Source: Sporopachydermia quercuum
Lineage: Eukaryota; Ascomycota; Sporopachydermiomycetes; Sporopachydermiales; Sporopachydermiaceae
Reading direction: 5' to 3'
DNA length: 64,000 bases
Assembly (NCBI GenBank): GCA_001599295.1
Contig: BCGN01000005.1
Coordinates: 1,302,001 to 1,366,000 of the forward strand
The notes beneath the pieces are model-generated. The model made no database searches, was not told the DNA's origin, and worked only from the letters and a program-made list of their open reading frames with translations. Of the stretch, positions 11,401-21,464 are shown piece after piece (the stretch's first letter is position 1; every line of letters begins with the position of its first letter). A program made the translations under genes and the position numbers.

Positions 11401-12136
11401 TTGTTTTATATGCGTCTTTAGTTGCTGCTTCCAGAAAATAATAATATGCCCAGCATTCACTTTCTGTCTTGGTTTTCATTCTCCGGGCGACTTCAGCCAT
11501 ATTATGTTTAGAGCATCTTCCCAGAAAGGTAAAAAACTTGGATTTCTCATCTTTTGACCAATAAACACCATGTGAATTGTTCTGACTGTCTAGCACGTCA
11601 TCTGCTGAAGTATTTCTGCCCCGATGCCTTAAGGACACTTCACTATGGTAATCGGATAAAGTAATATTAGTTCCGTAATTCTCTTGAAACCCATCGACTT
11701 TTGGAAGTCCCTCAAAAAATTCCGAGCTTTCTTTTAGGAACAAATCTTCATAATTCTGCTGTATATTCAATGGTGGAGGCAAATAGTTGTTCTCCTTCTT
11801 CCATATCGATTCATCATACAAATGGTCCATAACAGCTTTAGGGATTTTTTCGGCATGAGAAAAGCTTTCAAGGGCAAAAGTCTTATATTCATCTTGAGAC
11901 TGTATTGGTAAGTATTTGCTAGAAACTATCTTGTCTGGAAGCTTCTGATAGCTTTTCTTCACTATAACATATGGATGTCTGTTCTTGTAGTCAATTTTGA
12001 AGGTATAGGGGACTTTTGGGTTGATTTCTCTTACTCTTTTCGCTTGGATATGATTTGAAAGGTCAATTTCCTCCTGAGGGTTTTCTGAGGCCTTATTTTC
12101 ATCTCTATTGCGTTTTCTCCTGTATATATTGACCAT
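8402..12136 (-). CDS. RRN5: RRN5-like subunit of the RNA polymerase I upstream activating factor, greatly enlarged
   Basis: The 1244-codon frame starts at an ATG at 12136. Residues about 190-245 form a SANT/Myb-like domain (WSKDEKSKFFTFL, then a segment of aromatic residues around CWAYYYFLEAA). About 20 residues later the sequence EMSTEWVQVE closely matches the EMSAEWVALE stretch that follows the SANT domain in S. cerevisiae Rrn5, which is my main reason for the assignment. Rrn5 belongs to the UAF complex (Rrn5, Rrn9, Rrn10, Uaf30, histones), which binds the upstream element of the rDNA promoter. The S. cerevisiae protein is only about 363 residues; here residues about 430-1200 are long, low-complexity, Ser/Thr/Asn- and acid-rich segments with basic patches near 490-560 and 690-710. 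The frame is continuous and has no obvious introns. A different SANT-domain chromatin protein is the alternative. Confidence 0.75.
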   Translation of the reverse strand: MVNIYRRKRNRDENKASENPQEEIDLSNHIQAKRVREINPKVPYTFKIDYKNRHPYVIVKKSYQKLPDKIVSSKYLPIQSQDEYKTFALESFSHAEKIPKAVMDHLYDESIWKKENNYLPPPLNIQQNYEDLFLKESSEFFEGLPKVDGFQENYGTNITLSDYHSEVSLRHRGRNTSADDVLDSQNNSHGVYWSKDEKSKFFTFLGRCSKHNMAEVARRMKTKTESECWAYYYFLEAATKDAYKTNKNELVKYNEMPFAREMSTEWVQVECKFAEKVLKYDEEYELNKELNHKPKPFPESIDHNELRLDGITENNEQILYYPRSNGLFNMTNFHKHMISMMSCLIPRDNKLFDVPVVIFDDALELVETIIRYIVEMVIYRAVANRLHDNWCFPEGLIQERGYDLKIKRETERKENDGNDSIFTNSTQSINSNVNYNHSDGDGDIIIVDNTNTTNTSTTTATTKGKDYEYISTDEERDRYIRSNAPESTSKRKRKSKSKQKEPIEIIPKPLEVLSEHLEKQTKRRRKTKAKKTRKQGEYSDSIANMSFGTAIGSVDYDKVENSVPHDIKSHISFQLDTSQTLFLTPAMKNDPEAVIGYPSLSGFNLVSKVFLRPIDVHDIEKAVNDLNADYNTRGINRRVDWGFLGKMFAVSREKYKKRGRRKERLRRVVPYGKQKLIERRYDNEEVRTYLDYLEDEDLVSENQEGNNENESENGSVDGAADTISKTENNIKNSLVEDKSIGMSGNNTAPSTVDELSSTQQSIQKAQFTVNHVPQRGSQPVKSNPMNGGSINASSAITTRITTNITSAIQETITSSTIGSIEHGEHYLQNDSTAIPPGIDLTTVSSTPSPLNSPTGNVRQEVASDQGSGPESPFLSAESESIKHRISDYILFGGILPNKTSKLASSASSSNIQDTLNILTYSSDDDSDLESIATYKGSSPQYGNKGDAKSSTSGKYHAEASSAHLPSCISTPAPISSTGSDALDTMISAGDYSPYFITSNEPFESLSERKQQEIILANELLDDPLQLRLFDAETCITGKEDHEVSRAEEHVLLTWLSTFKEEDIDLNSGSGYSTTAASSKKPSESPSSGIGIRFAPVETPTGIRYDQVISLAPDPQPPPPIMLKPNGPFDSVFDRETEDLLSEEEIERYSNVCDLNSEKATTYNIPIEEFRIQSREEIKRNYKERQRERNAELNGRDDSNYNEDNEDSGEEVSSEDEVNHFNTFNFTGLIEENAINYMRTYATYK

Positions 12137-13538
12137 TGTGCATGAATGTATGGGACTGTGTTTGGATTGTCGTTTCGGAGAACATATTAGAAATCTGACG
12201 GAAGGGAAGATGTATTAGTTGAAGCAGGAAATAGTGAGCGAAACTTGGCTCTTGGAGAGTCCAATAAAGAATCTGAGTAGTTATATGATAATTTTATGCT
12301 GTTAAATGCTGCTGGTTAGTCATTAATCACTTATCTGTAGGCTGCCTTCCTGTAGAACAGATGTGAATGTGAGATGCAAAGAATAAGTTATCAGAGTTGA
12401 CATCTGACTCAGGCAAAATGAGCATTTGAAAGCTGTTCAGGCTTTGTATGTAAAATGCAGCTTATTGCAGTATTATTATGGGAAAATTCTTGTTATATGA
12501 TAGATAATTGGTGACAAATAATGGCAATAGATATAAGTAATAAAGGGAATAAGCAGAATGATCAGTGATTTGATTTAAAAATTTGTATAAACAGAGAAAT
12601 AGGGTTTAAGTTGATGCATGATTTGTGCATGCTCTTGCAGATATCGAATTAAACTTTAAACTCTCCTAGATGATTGACTAGAGTATTGTGGTAAGATGGA
12701 AAGGAAACAATAGTTAGGAAACCCCTTATTTCTTCTGTCCAGTTTACTTAGCTGTATCTAAAAATTTTATCCTCCCTTAGATTCAGTAATCCTTGTTTTC
12801 GGACCGACATTGAATAAATGCAGTNTTTCTATCTCGAGAAATAGGTCCCACAAATTTATAAACTTTTAAGGTTTCTAACCTTAAGTTTTACAGTAAAAAT
12901 TAATTGTACAAATCGTCCTCCTCATGCTTTTCAACTACAAACGACAGACGCTGGCCTTATGTTTCTCATGAAACAAAAGAATTCAGTCAATTACATTATC
13001 CCATTCCATGTGTTGTCAGCAATTAAACCAACCTTTTAATAAGGATCTATCAGACTTCAATTGACATCTCGCCTCAACCACACCCTCAAGCTTCATCCTA
13101 TAGCCTTTTTGAGACACTTCTCACTCATCACATTTCTTAACTTCATATCTCATTTCAAAAACGTCCTTCCGAACTGAGATCCGAGGTCTGATCATACTAA
13201 AAATTTTCAGTAATAAGTCTGTTTCTTTTACCATAAACATCTTCAAGCTTGCGATACATATTTATGTTTCATGGGTAAATAAGCATTTTCATTAAGGAAA
13301 TATTGGTCTTTTCTGATATGACAGGTTCTAAGGCAAGTTCTAACTGATTCGTCAATTTTCAGTACTTTGTTTTGCTTCTTTTTGTCTGCTTCGTCTCCTT
13401 GAAGTGGGAGGGAGTGTCATAAAGAGATACATGCCTCAGGGTCTTCCTTTTTATCTGTTGTGAGTGTATTATAATAGTCGCAGCAAAAGTAACAGCAAAT
13501 AGCCATAACCGGCGTAAAAGGGTGTAAAACAGGTGAAA
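12137..13538. other. Divergent intergenic region, RRN5 and SLS1
   Basis: About 1.4 kb, expected to hold the promoters of both flanking genes. There is one ambiguous base at 12825 and a reversed CGCCGGTTA motif at 13506-13514. I see no gene or RNA element. Confidence 0.6.
13506..13514 (-). promoter_or_regulatory. CGCCGGTTA motif, reverse copy upstream of SLS1
   Basis: The + strand reads TAACCGGCG, the reverse complement of the nine-base core found twice near 2.4 and 3.7 kb. It lies only 25 bases before the SLS1 start codon, so it may be in the leader rather than the promoter. Function is inferred from recurrence only. Confidence 0.3.
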
Positions 13539-16376
13539 ATGAGCATTTGGTTGAGAAGGTCGTTCAAACCGACTGTACTTAAGCCAAATGTCCACCCTTA
13601 TTTCAATATCTATCCTGTCAAATATAACCACCAGCGTAATCGGTTTTTCACTGGTGATTCCTCGTTGAAACCATCAGTAGCTCCAACAGAAGAATCTACA
13701 GAAGCTTCAGAAGGTCTAGCAGAAGAAACAGATTCTCCTGCAGAACCACTATCAGAACAACTATCAACACCGTCCTCGGCCCTATCTCCATCTTCATCAC
13801 AACCAGAGTCAGATTCTAAAACCAGTCTATTTGATTTCTCACTGGGATGGTTAGAAGACACGTCAAAACAGCATGATAATGATCACGCATCTGATCATAT
13901 AACTGCTCCTTCTCAAGATGAAGATGATAGTATTTTCAGCTCATTTGAATCATCTGAAGAGCCAAATAATATCAACACGGATGTGTCGTCATTGTTTGAT
14001 TTTGATTCAACTACCAATTCAACGGACAAAGACAATGATGCTTGGGAAACTAAACCAAACAATTTTGAATCACCAGACTATTTAATACCTGTGAAATCTC
14101 CCAAGATCAAAACGTCTAATAATCGTTTTCTCAAGACAGACAATATAGTTGTACTCAATCGAACAGAAGCTCGTCTTTCTCGCAGAGCACGTCCCAGGTA
14201 CTATGATCTTATTCCCAAGCAAGAAATCAATCTGAATTTCGAGTTGAGTAACATCCGACACCAGCAGGAACAGCTGTTGGTGCATAAGACAAACGTTGAT
14301 GAAGAAACAATCATTAGGAGCATATTTGAAGAAGAGCCTAAGGATAATAAAGTACTTTTTGCTGCTGAATACGATAAACTGTTTGAGAAATTATACAAAG
14401 GGTTCACTATTCCTCAATTCAAGGCTGTGGTGAAAGCCTATCAGAAACAGGGAAGGTCACTCAAAGGGTCTGGTAAAAAGCGGCTACCCAGTAAGAAAAA
14501 AGAAATAGTGAAAGCCATCATGCATAACATTTGGGGCTTGCAAAGACTTGATGAAGACGCAGAACAGTCACAGATGATCGTGGAAAGAGTAATTCACTGT
14601 ACATCTAGAGACACTTATTTACTGATGATGAGAAGGGACCTCTGGCTAGGCAAGTGGACCAAAACTGGTATTGAGGTTTCCATTGATGCTAACAGAAATA
14701 TTGTGGTGAGAGCAACTGAAGCTGCATGCTCCTGGATTGAAGCTGAGATCAGAAGAGTTCTCAGCTATGTTATTACTATTGAACTAGATTTGCTAGACCT
14801 ATGGAGATTATATGGTGATAACCCAGTACCTTTTCAAGCTGTTGAAAGGCTTGCCTGTGTTCATTTCGAGCTTATTAGCGAACAGTTTGATGAAGCCGGA
14901 AACATCGTAGAAGCCAAGTATTTTCTCTCCGGTTTACATCACATGGCTTTAATGAATGCGAAGAGGTACTTGATGCATGCAATTCCTCATCTACCCCGAT
15001 TTTCATCATCGTTACGTATACATTCAGAAGATTTTTCCCGTTTGTATGGATTCCGGGTGCTTGAAGACGAGTGTATTCCGTGGAACCACCGGGGCAAATT
15101 TCTGGTGCGACCTCGTGAAAAGAAGAACAAAGTTGCCAATACGGAAGCTGATAAATTGGAGCCCTCAAGCAAGGAAATCTTCGACACAATCTTACAAGAT
15201 TTGTCGGATGTTCCTGGTGAAAGTAGGGAAAAAAGTACGGGTGCTTATACAAACGCTAGGAAGGCTGAAAACCCCACCATTACTGAGAATACTAATAGTA
15301 CAGCGGAAATGAAATCTTTGTTATCAGAATTATACAAAGATATAGTCACCAGTTTCAAATCACTAGAAGAGAAGAGCTTTTCTCTGTCCCAATCAGGCGC
15401 CAACCTAGAATCAACTGTCACTGCAACGTTTGGGAACCTTTTATTCCCCCAACCAGTAGAAAACAACAATAGCAATAGTCTATACGTGAATAATTTGGCC
15501 CCGTTCAAGTCAAATGACTCATTCTTTCTCGCTAATATCCCACTGCTTCAGGAGAACATCTTCTTGAATCCAATGGTGAAATTAACACCTGAAGCAGCCT
15601 TTGAAGGAACAGCTGATAGCTCTAGCTACTACATTCAGTGCAAGTTTGTTCCTTCGCCTTTTGAGCAGAATACCAACGTAGATATTACGGAATATCCCCC
15701 AATGGAAATGCTGTTTAGTCTTAATGAAGAGAACATTGGTGACCATTTGCTGAGGATTTTACTTGTTGATAAAGAAACTGAGGCCCTTGTTGGATTGCCA
15801 TCGGCAGCTGCAGATGTGAAATTCACAGTAGCAGTCACCAGAGACTTAGATTTCGGTGCTAGTGATTTAGGACATAATATACCTGACGAAGTGACTCCTC
15901 AGCCTGATATCAATAGGTTCTTACGGGAATGTCAATTGGAGTTCAACAGCCGAGAGAAATTACATATTCCTCCCTATGTAGACGTCCAGTTCGAAAATGG
16001 TAAGACTGTGCAGTACTTTTACCAATCTACGCTTTTCCGCAGGGAGCTTACTTTCAATTATGAATCACCAGAATCCGCGATGAGTACCAATGCGAATGCC
16101 TTACAACTGCAAATGTCTGTTATAGAAGGAGGACTTTTAGGTGGTAGACGGATCGAAGTGAATTTGGTTGCTAATTCTATCGATGGTTTAGACGGTGGAA
16201 ATGTTGGTAGTGAGTTTACTGAAGGCTCTGAAGTTCCTGAAACCAGTGAAGTCGGAGAAACTGATGAAACTCTTTCAGATACTGCAAATGGGGAACTCAT
16301 GCCTGAAAACCAGTTCATTCAATTCGGCATGAGTGCTTTCAGTTTCATCAGAAAAATGAAACATAAGGTGTTCTAA
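13539..16376 (+). CDS. SLS1: SLS1-like mitochondrial gene-expression factor
   Basis: The frame runs 945 residues from the ATG at 13539. S. cerevisiae Sls1 (about 643 residues) is a mitochondrial inner-membrane protein that couples mitochondrial transcription to translation. The N-terminus is basic and lacks acids (MSIWLRRSFKPTVLKP), as expected of a presequence, and is followed by an acidic Ser-rich stretch (about 45-180). The conserved core begins near residue 278 with a helical region ending in a Lys-rich motif (KKKEIVKAIMHNIWGL), similar to the Sls1 segment. A KH-like region with RDTYLLMMRRDLW follows. The C-terminal half (about residues 600-900) is less conserved, and the protein ends in a short basic tail. 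The N-terminal acidic insert largely explains the extra length. Confidence 0.85.
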   Translation: MSIWLRRSFKPTVLKPNVHPYFNIYPVKYNHQRNRFFTGDSSLKPSVAPTEESTEASEGLAEETDSPAEPLSEQLSTPSSALSPSSSQPESDSKTSLFDFSLGWLEDTSKQHDNDHASDHITAPSQDEDDSIFSSFESSEEPNNINTDVSSLFDFDSTTNSTDKDNDAWETKPNNFESPDYLIPVKSPKIKTSNNRFLKTDNIVVLNRTEARLSRRARPRYYDLIPKQEINLNFELSNIRHQQEQLLVHKTNVDEETIIRSIFEEEPKDNKVLFAAEYDKLFEKLYKGFTIPQFKAVVKAYQKQGRSLKGSGKKRLPSKKKEIVKAIMHNIWGLQRLDEDAEQSQMIVERVIHCTSRDTYLLMMRRDLWLGKWTKTGIEVSIDANRNIVVRATEAACSWIEAEIRRVLSYVITIELDLLDLWRLYGDNPVPFQAVERLACVHFELISEQFDEAGNIVEAKYFLSGLHHMALMNAKRYLMHAIPHLPRFSSSLRIHSEDFSRLYGFRVLEDECIPWNHRGKFLVRPREKKNKVANTEADKLEPSSKEIFDTILQDLSDVPGESREKSTGAYTNARKAENPTITENTNSTAEMKSLLSELYKDIVTSFKSLEEKSFSLSQSGANLESTVTATFGNLLFPQPVENNNSNSLYVNNLAPFKSNDSFFLANIPLLQENIFLNPMVKLTPEAAFEGTADSSSYYIQCKFVPSPFEQNTNVDITEYPPMEMLFSLNEENIGDHLLRILLVDKETEALVGLPSAAADVKFTVAVTRDLDFGASDLGHNIPDEVTPQPDINRFLRECQLEFNSREKLHIPPYVDVQFENGKTVQYFYQSTLFRRELTFNYESPESAMSTNANALQLQMSVIEGGLLGGRRIEVNLVANSIDGLDGGNVGSEFTEGSEVPETSEVGETDETLSDTANGELMPENQFIQFGMSAFSFIRKMKHKVF

Positions 16377-16515
16377 TATGAATATTTCTTATGTCTTGTA
16401 AATAGTTTAAATGGATTAGCAAATCCTTGTGAAATAAATGAGTATATTACAAAGAAGATATGTGTAAATTAGATAGGGCTAGGAGATAGAATTATCATCG
16501 ATATGTTGGTATAGT

Positions 16516-16566
16516 TAGTGGTTATAGTTGTAGTTCTAGCTGTGGTTGTGGCTGTGGTTGTTTGTT
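16516..16566. repeat. Degenerate hexamer repeat of GTTGTG/GTTATA type
   Basis: A purine/T-biased stretch made of imperfect six-base units, located about 140 bases after the SLS1 stop and probably within its 3' untranslated region. Confidence 0.5.
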
Positions 16567-17076
16567 TGATGATTATGTAGATGGTTGCCTGAAGAGTGTA
16601 TGAAGTAGCAAGATGATGGTTGACATGAAAGATAATCATAAAATTGTATTACCATTTTAATATTACCATTTTAATGAGAGTTTGCGACCGGTCTTTATTT
16701 GAGAAGAAAGCTAGTAGAAGTTCCTATATGGAGCTATATTACCAATGGCTACTTACAGATAGTCTAATAAGTACCAAACGAAACATTCCATTCATTTACC
16801 ATCAATATCAGTTATAATCAATAACAGTCATAAGCTATCATAGCAGCTATCTATACTCATCGCATTTACAATACTATGCTACCAATTGAGCAGCTTTCAT
16901 CACCATATTCTGATCATATCCTATTCCCTCCGAGTAAGCTGGTTCTCGTACACTTTATCCTGCTGCTGATTGCAAAATCAAGATATTGAGTACCTGATAA
17001 GCAGCATTGGTTTTAGTAGTTGCCTTATTTCGCTAATGATTGTTACTGTTAGTACTCCCTTTGTTTAATATGTGGT

Positions 17077-17100
17077 CAAACAGCCAAACAGCCAAACAGC
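17077..17100. repeat. Tandem octamer CAAACAGC x3
   Basis: Three perfect head-to-tail copies of an 8-base unit. It looks like a minisatellite seed; no function is apparent. Confidence 0.75.
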
Positions 17101-17511
17101 GGAGCGACTGTGCTACCCAAGATACAAATTTATCTGCCAACAGAAAGTGTAGGCTGGATAAGGCCGGCTGAAACAAAAATTTCCTTTGGATATTACTTCT
17201 GATGAGCCCAGTTCCATGTTGATTTGAGAAGGCTCCTTTCTTGACTAATATAAGTGAGTCCGATATGATGCTTGCTAGGAACAATGGCTATTCTAACTCG
17301 AAATAATGTGAAACAGTTTCCCTCCTAAACACTTTATGTGGATGGCAATCCGAAATAAAAGACAGATTAGGAACAGAACACTAATGACATTTACCAAATA
17401 ATCGCTTGATCCTACTAGTCTTTAAGGCGGATAATTCACTTTTCGGTCAGCCACTCAAGATTTTACTATTTTTCAAGCAACTGTTTCATAACTTCCCTGG
17501 CTTACTTTACA

Positions 17512-18306
17512 CTACCTGATGTACTTGTTCATGAACTTCTTATGGAAATCTGATCTCATTAAATCATTAACATAAGTTTCTCTGGGATCCTTTTTAACAT
17601 CTTGTCCTTTGGCTTTATTTTTAAACAAACTATCGTCCATCCAGCTTTTCTTGACTTTGAAGGTTTCTGGGTTTAACAACGGATTGCTTTTTGCTATTTC
17701 CTCTTCTCTTGCTTTGTCTCTTAATTTCTGTTCTTCTTCTTCTAACCGTCTTTTCTGTTCTTGTCGTTCTCTCTTGATTTTCGCTAACTCTTTTAGTAGT
17801 AGCGTTGTCTCATCCTCTGAATCCACATCCGAGTTTGAATCCGAGTCTGAATCTGAATTTGAATCTGAATCGGAGTCTGGGTCTTTGTTTGAGGATCTCT
17901 CAGTATCTCCCATTGCATTATCACTTCGTTTTGTTTTGGTGGTTGATCCGTTCTCATCTGATCCAGACTCTGAATCAGTATCAGAGCCACTAGAGTCGGC
18001 ATCAGAATTCTGATGCTCTTGTATGATTTTCTGACGTTTTCTCTCCTGTTCTAAGTCTATGTCAGCTTGAGAAGTAGCAGATGGCACCTTATTGAAGAGT
18101 TCCTGTTTGAGCACTTTTTTATGAGACAAATCTTCCACCTTCTCTATATCTTCTGTTTCAAGAAAACCAGCAGCACCACCTTGTCCTCGTTTACGGTACT
18201 TCATTTGCATATGAGCTGGTAAAGCCCTGGAATGGTATACAGAAGAAGGATTAGTTGTTGCTCGCCCTTTGGCGGCATCGAAGGTTGGTCTGTGGGCCGT
18301 TGTCAT
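17512..18306 (-). CDS. CWC15: CWC15 spliceosome component (Cwf15 family)
   Basis: The protein has 264 residues from an ATG at 18306. The N-terminus TTAHRPTFDAAKG, the following SRALPAHMQMKYRKRGQG segment and the C-terminal Trp-containing block around KKSWMDDSLFKNKAKG are the hallmarks of the Cwf15/Cwc15 family. Family members belong to the Prp19 (NTC)-associated complex in activated spliceosomes. The middle (about residues 100-165) is an acidic Ser/Asp/Glu repeat, followed by a charged coiled coil (about 170-205). S. cerevisiae Cwc15 is about 175 residues; the extra length is in the acidic repeat. The same repeat DNA gives long open frames on the opposite strand, which I regard as shadows. 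Confidence 0.93.
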   Translation of the reverse strand: MTTAHRPTFDAAKGRATTNPSSVYHSRALPAHMQMKYRKRGQGGAAGFLETEDIEKVEDLSHKKVLKQELFNKVPSATSQADIDLEQERKRQKIIQEHQNSDADSSGSDTDSESGSDENGSTTKTKRSDNAMGDTERSSNKDPDSDSDSNSDSDSDSNSDVDSEDETTLLLKELAKIKRERQEQKRRLEEEEQKLRDKAREEEIAKSNPLLNPETFKVKKSWMDDSLFKNKAKGQDVKKDPRETYVNDLMRSDFHKKFMNKYIR

Positions 18307-20288
18307 TGCTGGTTTGAATGTGTTTTATGGTGATCACCAAATCAAAAAACTCCCACTTTATACACTGATCACACTTGTTTGCCCGATTTAACACATAACT
18401 AGCATTATCAACAGCGTAAGTTAAGTAACAGTTTATAGAAGAATGATTAGCATTGAAACATAGTCTTTTCGTCCGCATAAAGTTTTGCACAGTAGAGGAC
18501 ATAGAGTCTCATTCCATTAAAGCACAATAACCTTGGTGATACAAAAAGATAGCCCGAGTTTACGCTTCTAAGGTACAAATTCAGGTTTGGTGGAACTCTG
18601 GTATTTACAGAGAGACAATAGAAAATCGTTTACAGTTGTATCAGGTGAACGGAACATGCTAAACATTGCTGGAAGACTCTCATAGTCAGTGTAAGCATGA
18701 AGTATTACTCTTCTTTCTTTTGCTTTTATGTCGGTCATACTATTATACTCATTCGATATTTTTTATGGCTCCTCAATGTTTCCTTAAGCAACTTATCACA
18801 TAATCGTAATATTCGGTACTTTGATGTAACTTCCTGCAAGTCTTGCATCAACATAATGCCCTAACTCGCAAAAAGTCCCATTAGAGTTCAAATATTAAAC
18901 TTTAAGTTTTTACATTCTTGTCATCTCTTATGCTCTTGACACAAGACACTGAAATGTAATGTAATGAAATCAATTATGCTGGTGGAGTTATTCCTACCTG
19001 AAGGATATTCAACTAATAACGTCATAAATACCGTTCTGAGTTGGACCTATCGGTGATTCAAGGTTTTATCATATTTAGTACTGATACTGTGAATAAAATT
19101 GTCCGGCATCTCATATTCTATAGACATTTATTCTATTCATTTTGATTTATTCGTTTTTAATAGAAGAAACTATGGTATAACCACACTTCCCGAGTCAATC
19201 AATCTATTATTTACCAATTTTTCAACCGTTCACGTCTCATATATCTATTGTCTCCACTTTGCTGTAACCATTGTACTTCTGGAACAGACTCGTTCATAAC
19301 ACTCACTGTTCAGAACTCGCGCTTTTCGATTTGTATTACTTCAGCAAAAAGTCTGTATAAAATCAACACCACAAGCATATTCATTACCATCTTCTCAATA
19401 TTCACCCCAGTTTTGTCAACAGGTATTTCCTAATGTTATTCTTTTTGTTTGTTTTTCACTCTCCTCATACTAACTATCTCTATCTGATTAGAATTCGCAT
19501 CAATCTGTACAATCTCCCCTAAGTTTTACTGTAGTGGTCCCTACTAATACTGAATCTCATCTCAGATAGATTATACTACTAAATTTTTATGGGCAAATAC
19601 CACACTGATTCCCTTCTACACTACTCAGCCTGGAAGTCGTGCAAACGTCTGTGCTTTAGAAAGTTACAAATCTAATATAAGGCCAATTATCTACATCTAC
19701 GAAAAAGCCATTGACAGATACAGCACTTTTATCATTGATTGGTGATCTCATAATACAACGTTACACAAATAAAATAGCACGTTTAATCTATCATCATCTG
19801 TGTGTTTTTTAACTATCATTTCTGATCAACTAATTAATCTTTGCTTCGTGAATTAAATTGATTCACAAAACCTTTATCTGTTATTTGTACCATTCTATTT
19901 ATTGTTTAATCACGAATCTCATATATAACACAATTTTCTATTCTCCAATCGCTTCTTCGCTCTTTTCTCTGTATTTTATTATCGTAATCAACCAGTTAAC
20001 TGCTTGATACAATACATATTATACAGTTCTGCTGCACCTGTACTTGCACTTGCATTTGCTTGGGTTACTTTACTAAGAAAGAGAAAAAGGATATGTTGGT
20101 GTGAAAACTGAGACAATTGTTGAGCTTGAGCTTTCCGGGAAACACTTGTCATTTTGGAATAGAGGGACATTTGGTGTATGAATGTTTCAACACTGAATCG
20201 TTAGTGGATTTTTTGAACTAACAGAACTTGTTTCAACTACACCGTGGACTTTTCATATACAACACCTCCTGTAGCAGTAACAACGTTA
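18307..20288. other. Divergent intergenic region, CWC15 and NBP2
   Basis: About 2 kb with no supported gene. A TACTAAC sequence at about 19469-19475, followed by a possible AG acceptor near 19490, could belong to an intron in an untranslated leader, but I found no coding exon to go with it. The rest is A/T-rich. Confidence 0.5.
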
Positions 20289-21464
20289 ATGATGGATCTC
20301 GATGTCGATGTGGGAGAAACAGACCGGCCGCCTTTCCAAGAGACAGAAGTTGGTTTGAGTACACAGCTGGAGAACAAGACCAGAGAACAGAACGAAGGGC
20401 GCTTGATGAGTAAAACTCCACCAACGGAGCCAGAATTAGTATCGCAAGGGGAAGNTGAATCGGAAGAATGGAAACGACACTCAGCAGAATCTATTAACAA
20501 TTACAACATTGTACCAGGATTCAAATCAGCTTTATCATACACGTCAGTAAGAGATTTCGCTTATCCAACAGACCATGAGCTCCATTATGGAGTTCCTAGC
20601 GAGAATGACCCAGAAGATCTATTGAAAGAACTGGAAGAAAGCAAAAACTATCAAACACAGTATTACCCAAATTCATCAAATATATCNCCGCAAATCATAG
20701 ATGGTTTATCGTTTGCTGAACGAGCGAACTTTGATTATGATTATGACGACATAGAAGACGATATCTATAATGACGATGGACCTCCATGGTTAGAAGATAC
20801 AGATTTGGCCTCACCTATAGTAACCTCACATCAAGTTGGAGATCGAATATCCAAAGATTTCGACTTCACTGTAGTTTCTGATGATGAAGTGCATGGAAGA
20901 GCTGTAGCTTTGTTTGATTTCGTGCCAGAAAACGAAAATGAAGTGCCTTTAGTAGAAGGACAGACCATATGGGTGAGTTATCGATATGGACAAGGATGGT
21001 TGGTAGCAGAGGATCCTCGAACGGGGAACAGCGGACTAGTTCCAGAGGAATATGTTCAGATGGTGCCCAGGCAACCCTTCAAAGACTCTGGAGTTCCTGG
21101 TGCTGATGATAATAATAATGATGGCGACTCTTATAAAGCAGGAGAAGTGTCAGAACAATCAGAACAGTCTCATATAGTTAGCAATGCTAATAAAGATGAT
21201 GAAAGCTACCGAAATAATGATTTTGACGATGAAGATGACTCGGAGGATGAAGCTAAACAAGTATTACCAAACCTCTTTAAAGATAAACTGACAGTTACCA
21301 AAAGGACATCAGCTATAAACAGAAGTAGTGTAGCCAACAATGATGATAATGGTGATGATGATGATGGTGATGAATGGATAGATGAAGGACCAGTTAATGA
21401 TGATGAAGAGGTAGAAGGTGAGGCGGAAAATGGGGAAGAAGAGGACGTGGTGAACGATAGGTAA
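20289..21464 (+). CDS. NBP2: NBP2-like SH3-domain adaptor
   Basis: I chose the ATG at 20289 (another Met follows directly), giving 391 residues; the frame stays open 45 bases upstream but without an ATG. An SH3 domain occupies about residues 203-258, with the motifs ALFDFVPENENE, GQGWLVAEDP and GLVPEEYV, very close to S. cerevisiae Nbp2. Upstream, SYTSVRDFAYPTDHELHYG matches the Nbp2 motif before the SH3 domain, and downstream a conserved DEWIDEG-like acidic motif is present. Nbp2 bridges the PP2C phosphatase Ptc1 to kinases of the HOG and cell-wall pathways. This copy is longer than the roughly 236-residue S. cerevisiae protein, mainly through acidic Asn/Asp/Glu-rich stretches after the SH3 domain. 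Codons with N occur at 20455 and 20687. Confidence 0.9.
   Translation: MMDLDVDVGETDRPPFQETEVGLSTQLENKTREQNEGRLMSKTPPTEPELVSQGEXESEEWKRHSAESINNYNIVPGFKSALSYTSVRDFAYPTDHELHYGVPSENDPEDLLKELEESKNYQTQYYPNSSNIXPQIIDGLSFAERANFDYDYDDIEDDIYNDDGPPWLEDTDLASPIVTSHQVGDRISKDFDFTVVSDDEVHGRAVALFDFVPENENEVPLVEGQTIWVSYRYGQGWLVAEDPRTGNSGLVPEEYVQMVPRQPFKDSGVPGADDNNNDGDSYKAGEVSEQSEQSHIVSNANKDDESYRNNDFDDEDDSEDEAKQVLPNLFKDKLTVTKRTSAINRSSVANNDDNGDDDDGDEWIDEGPVNDDEEVEGEAENGEEEDVVNDR

Larger units (their letters stand above)
16377..17511. other. Convergent intergenic region, SLS1 to CWC15
   Basis: About 1.1 kb without a supported gene. It holds a degenerate GTRGTT-type repeat just after SLS1 (about 16516-16566) and three perfect copies of the octamer CAAACAGC at 17077-17100. 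Confidence 0.6.

Noticed and set aside
17609-18013. Long open frames opposite the CWC15 Ser/Asp/Glu repeat
   Set aside because: The frames are a by-product of the repetitive codons (GAATCTGAA type); they show only Ser/Leu-rich low complexity and overlap a clear CWC15 gene.
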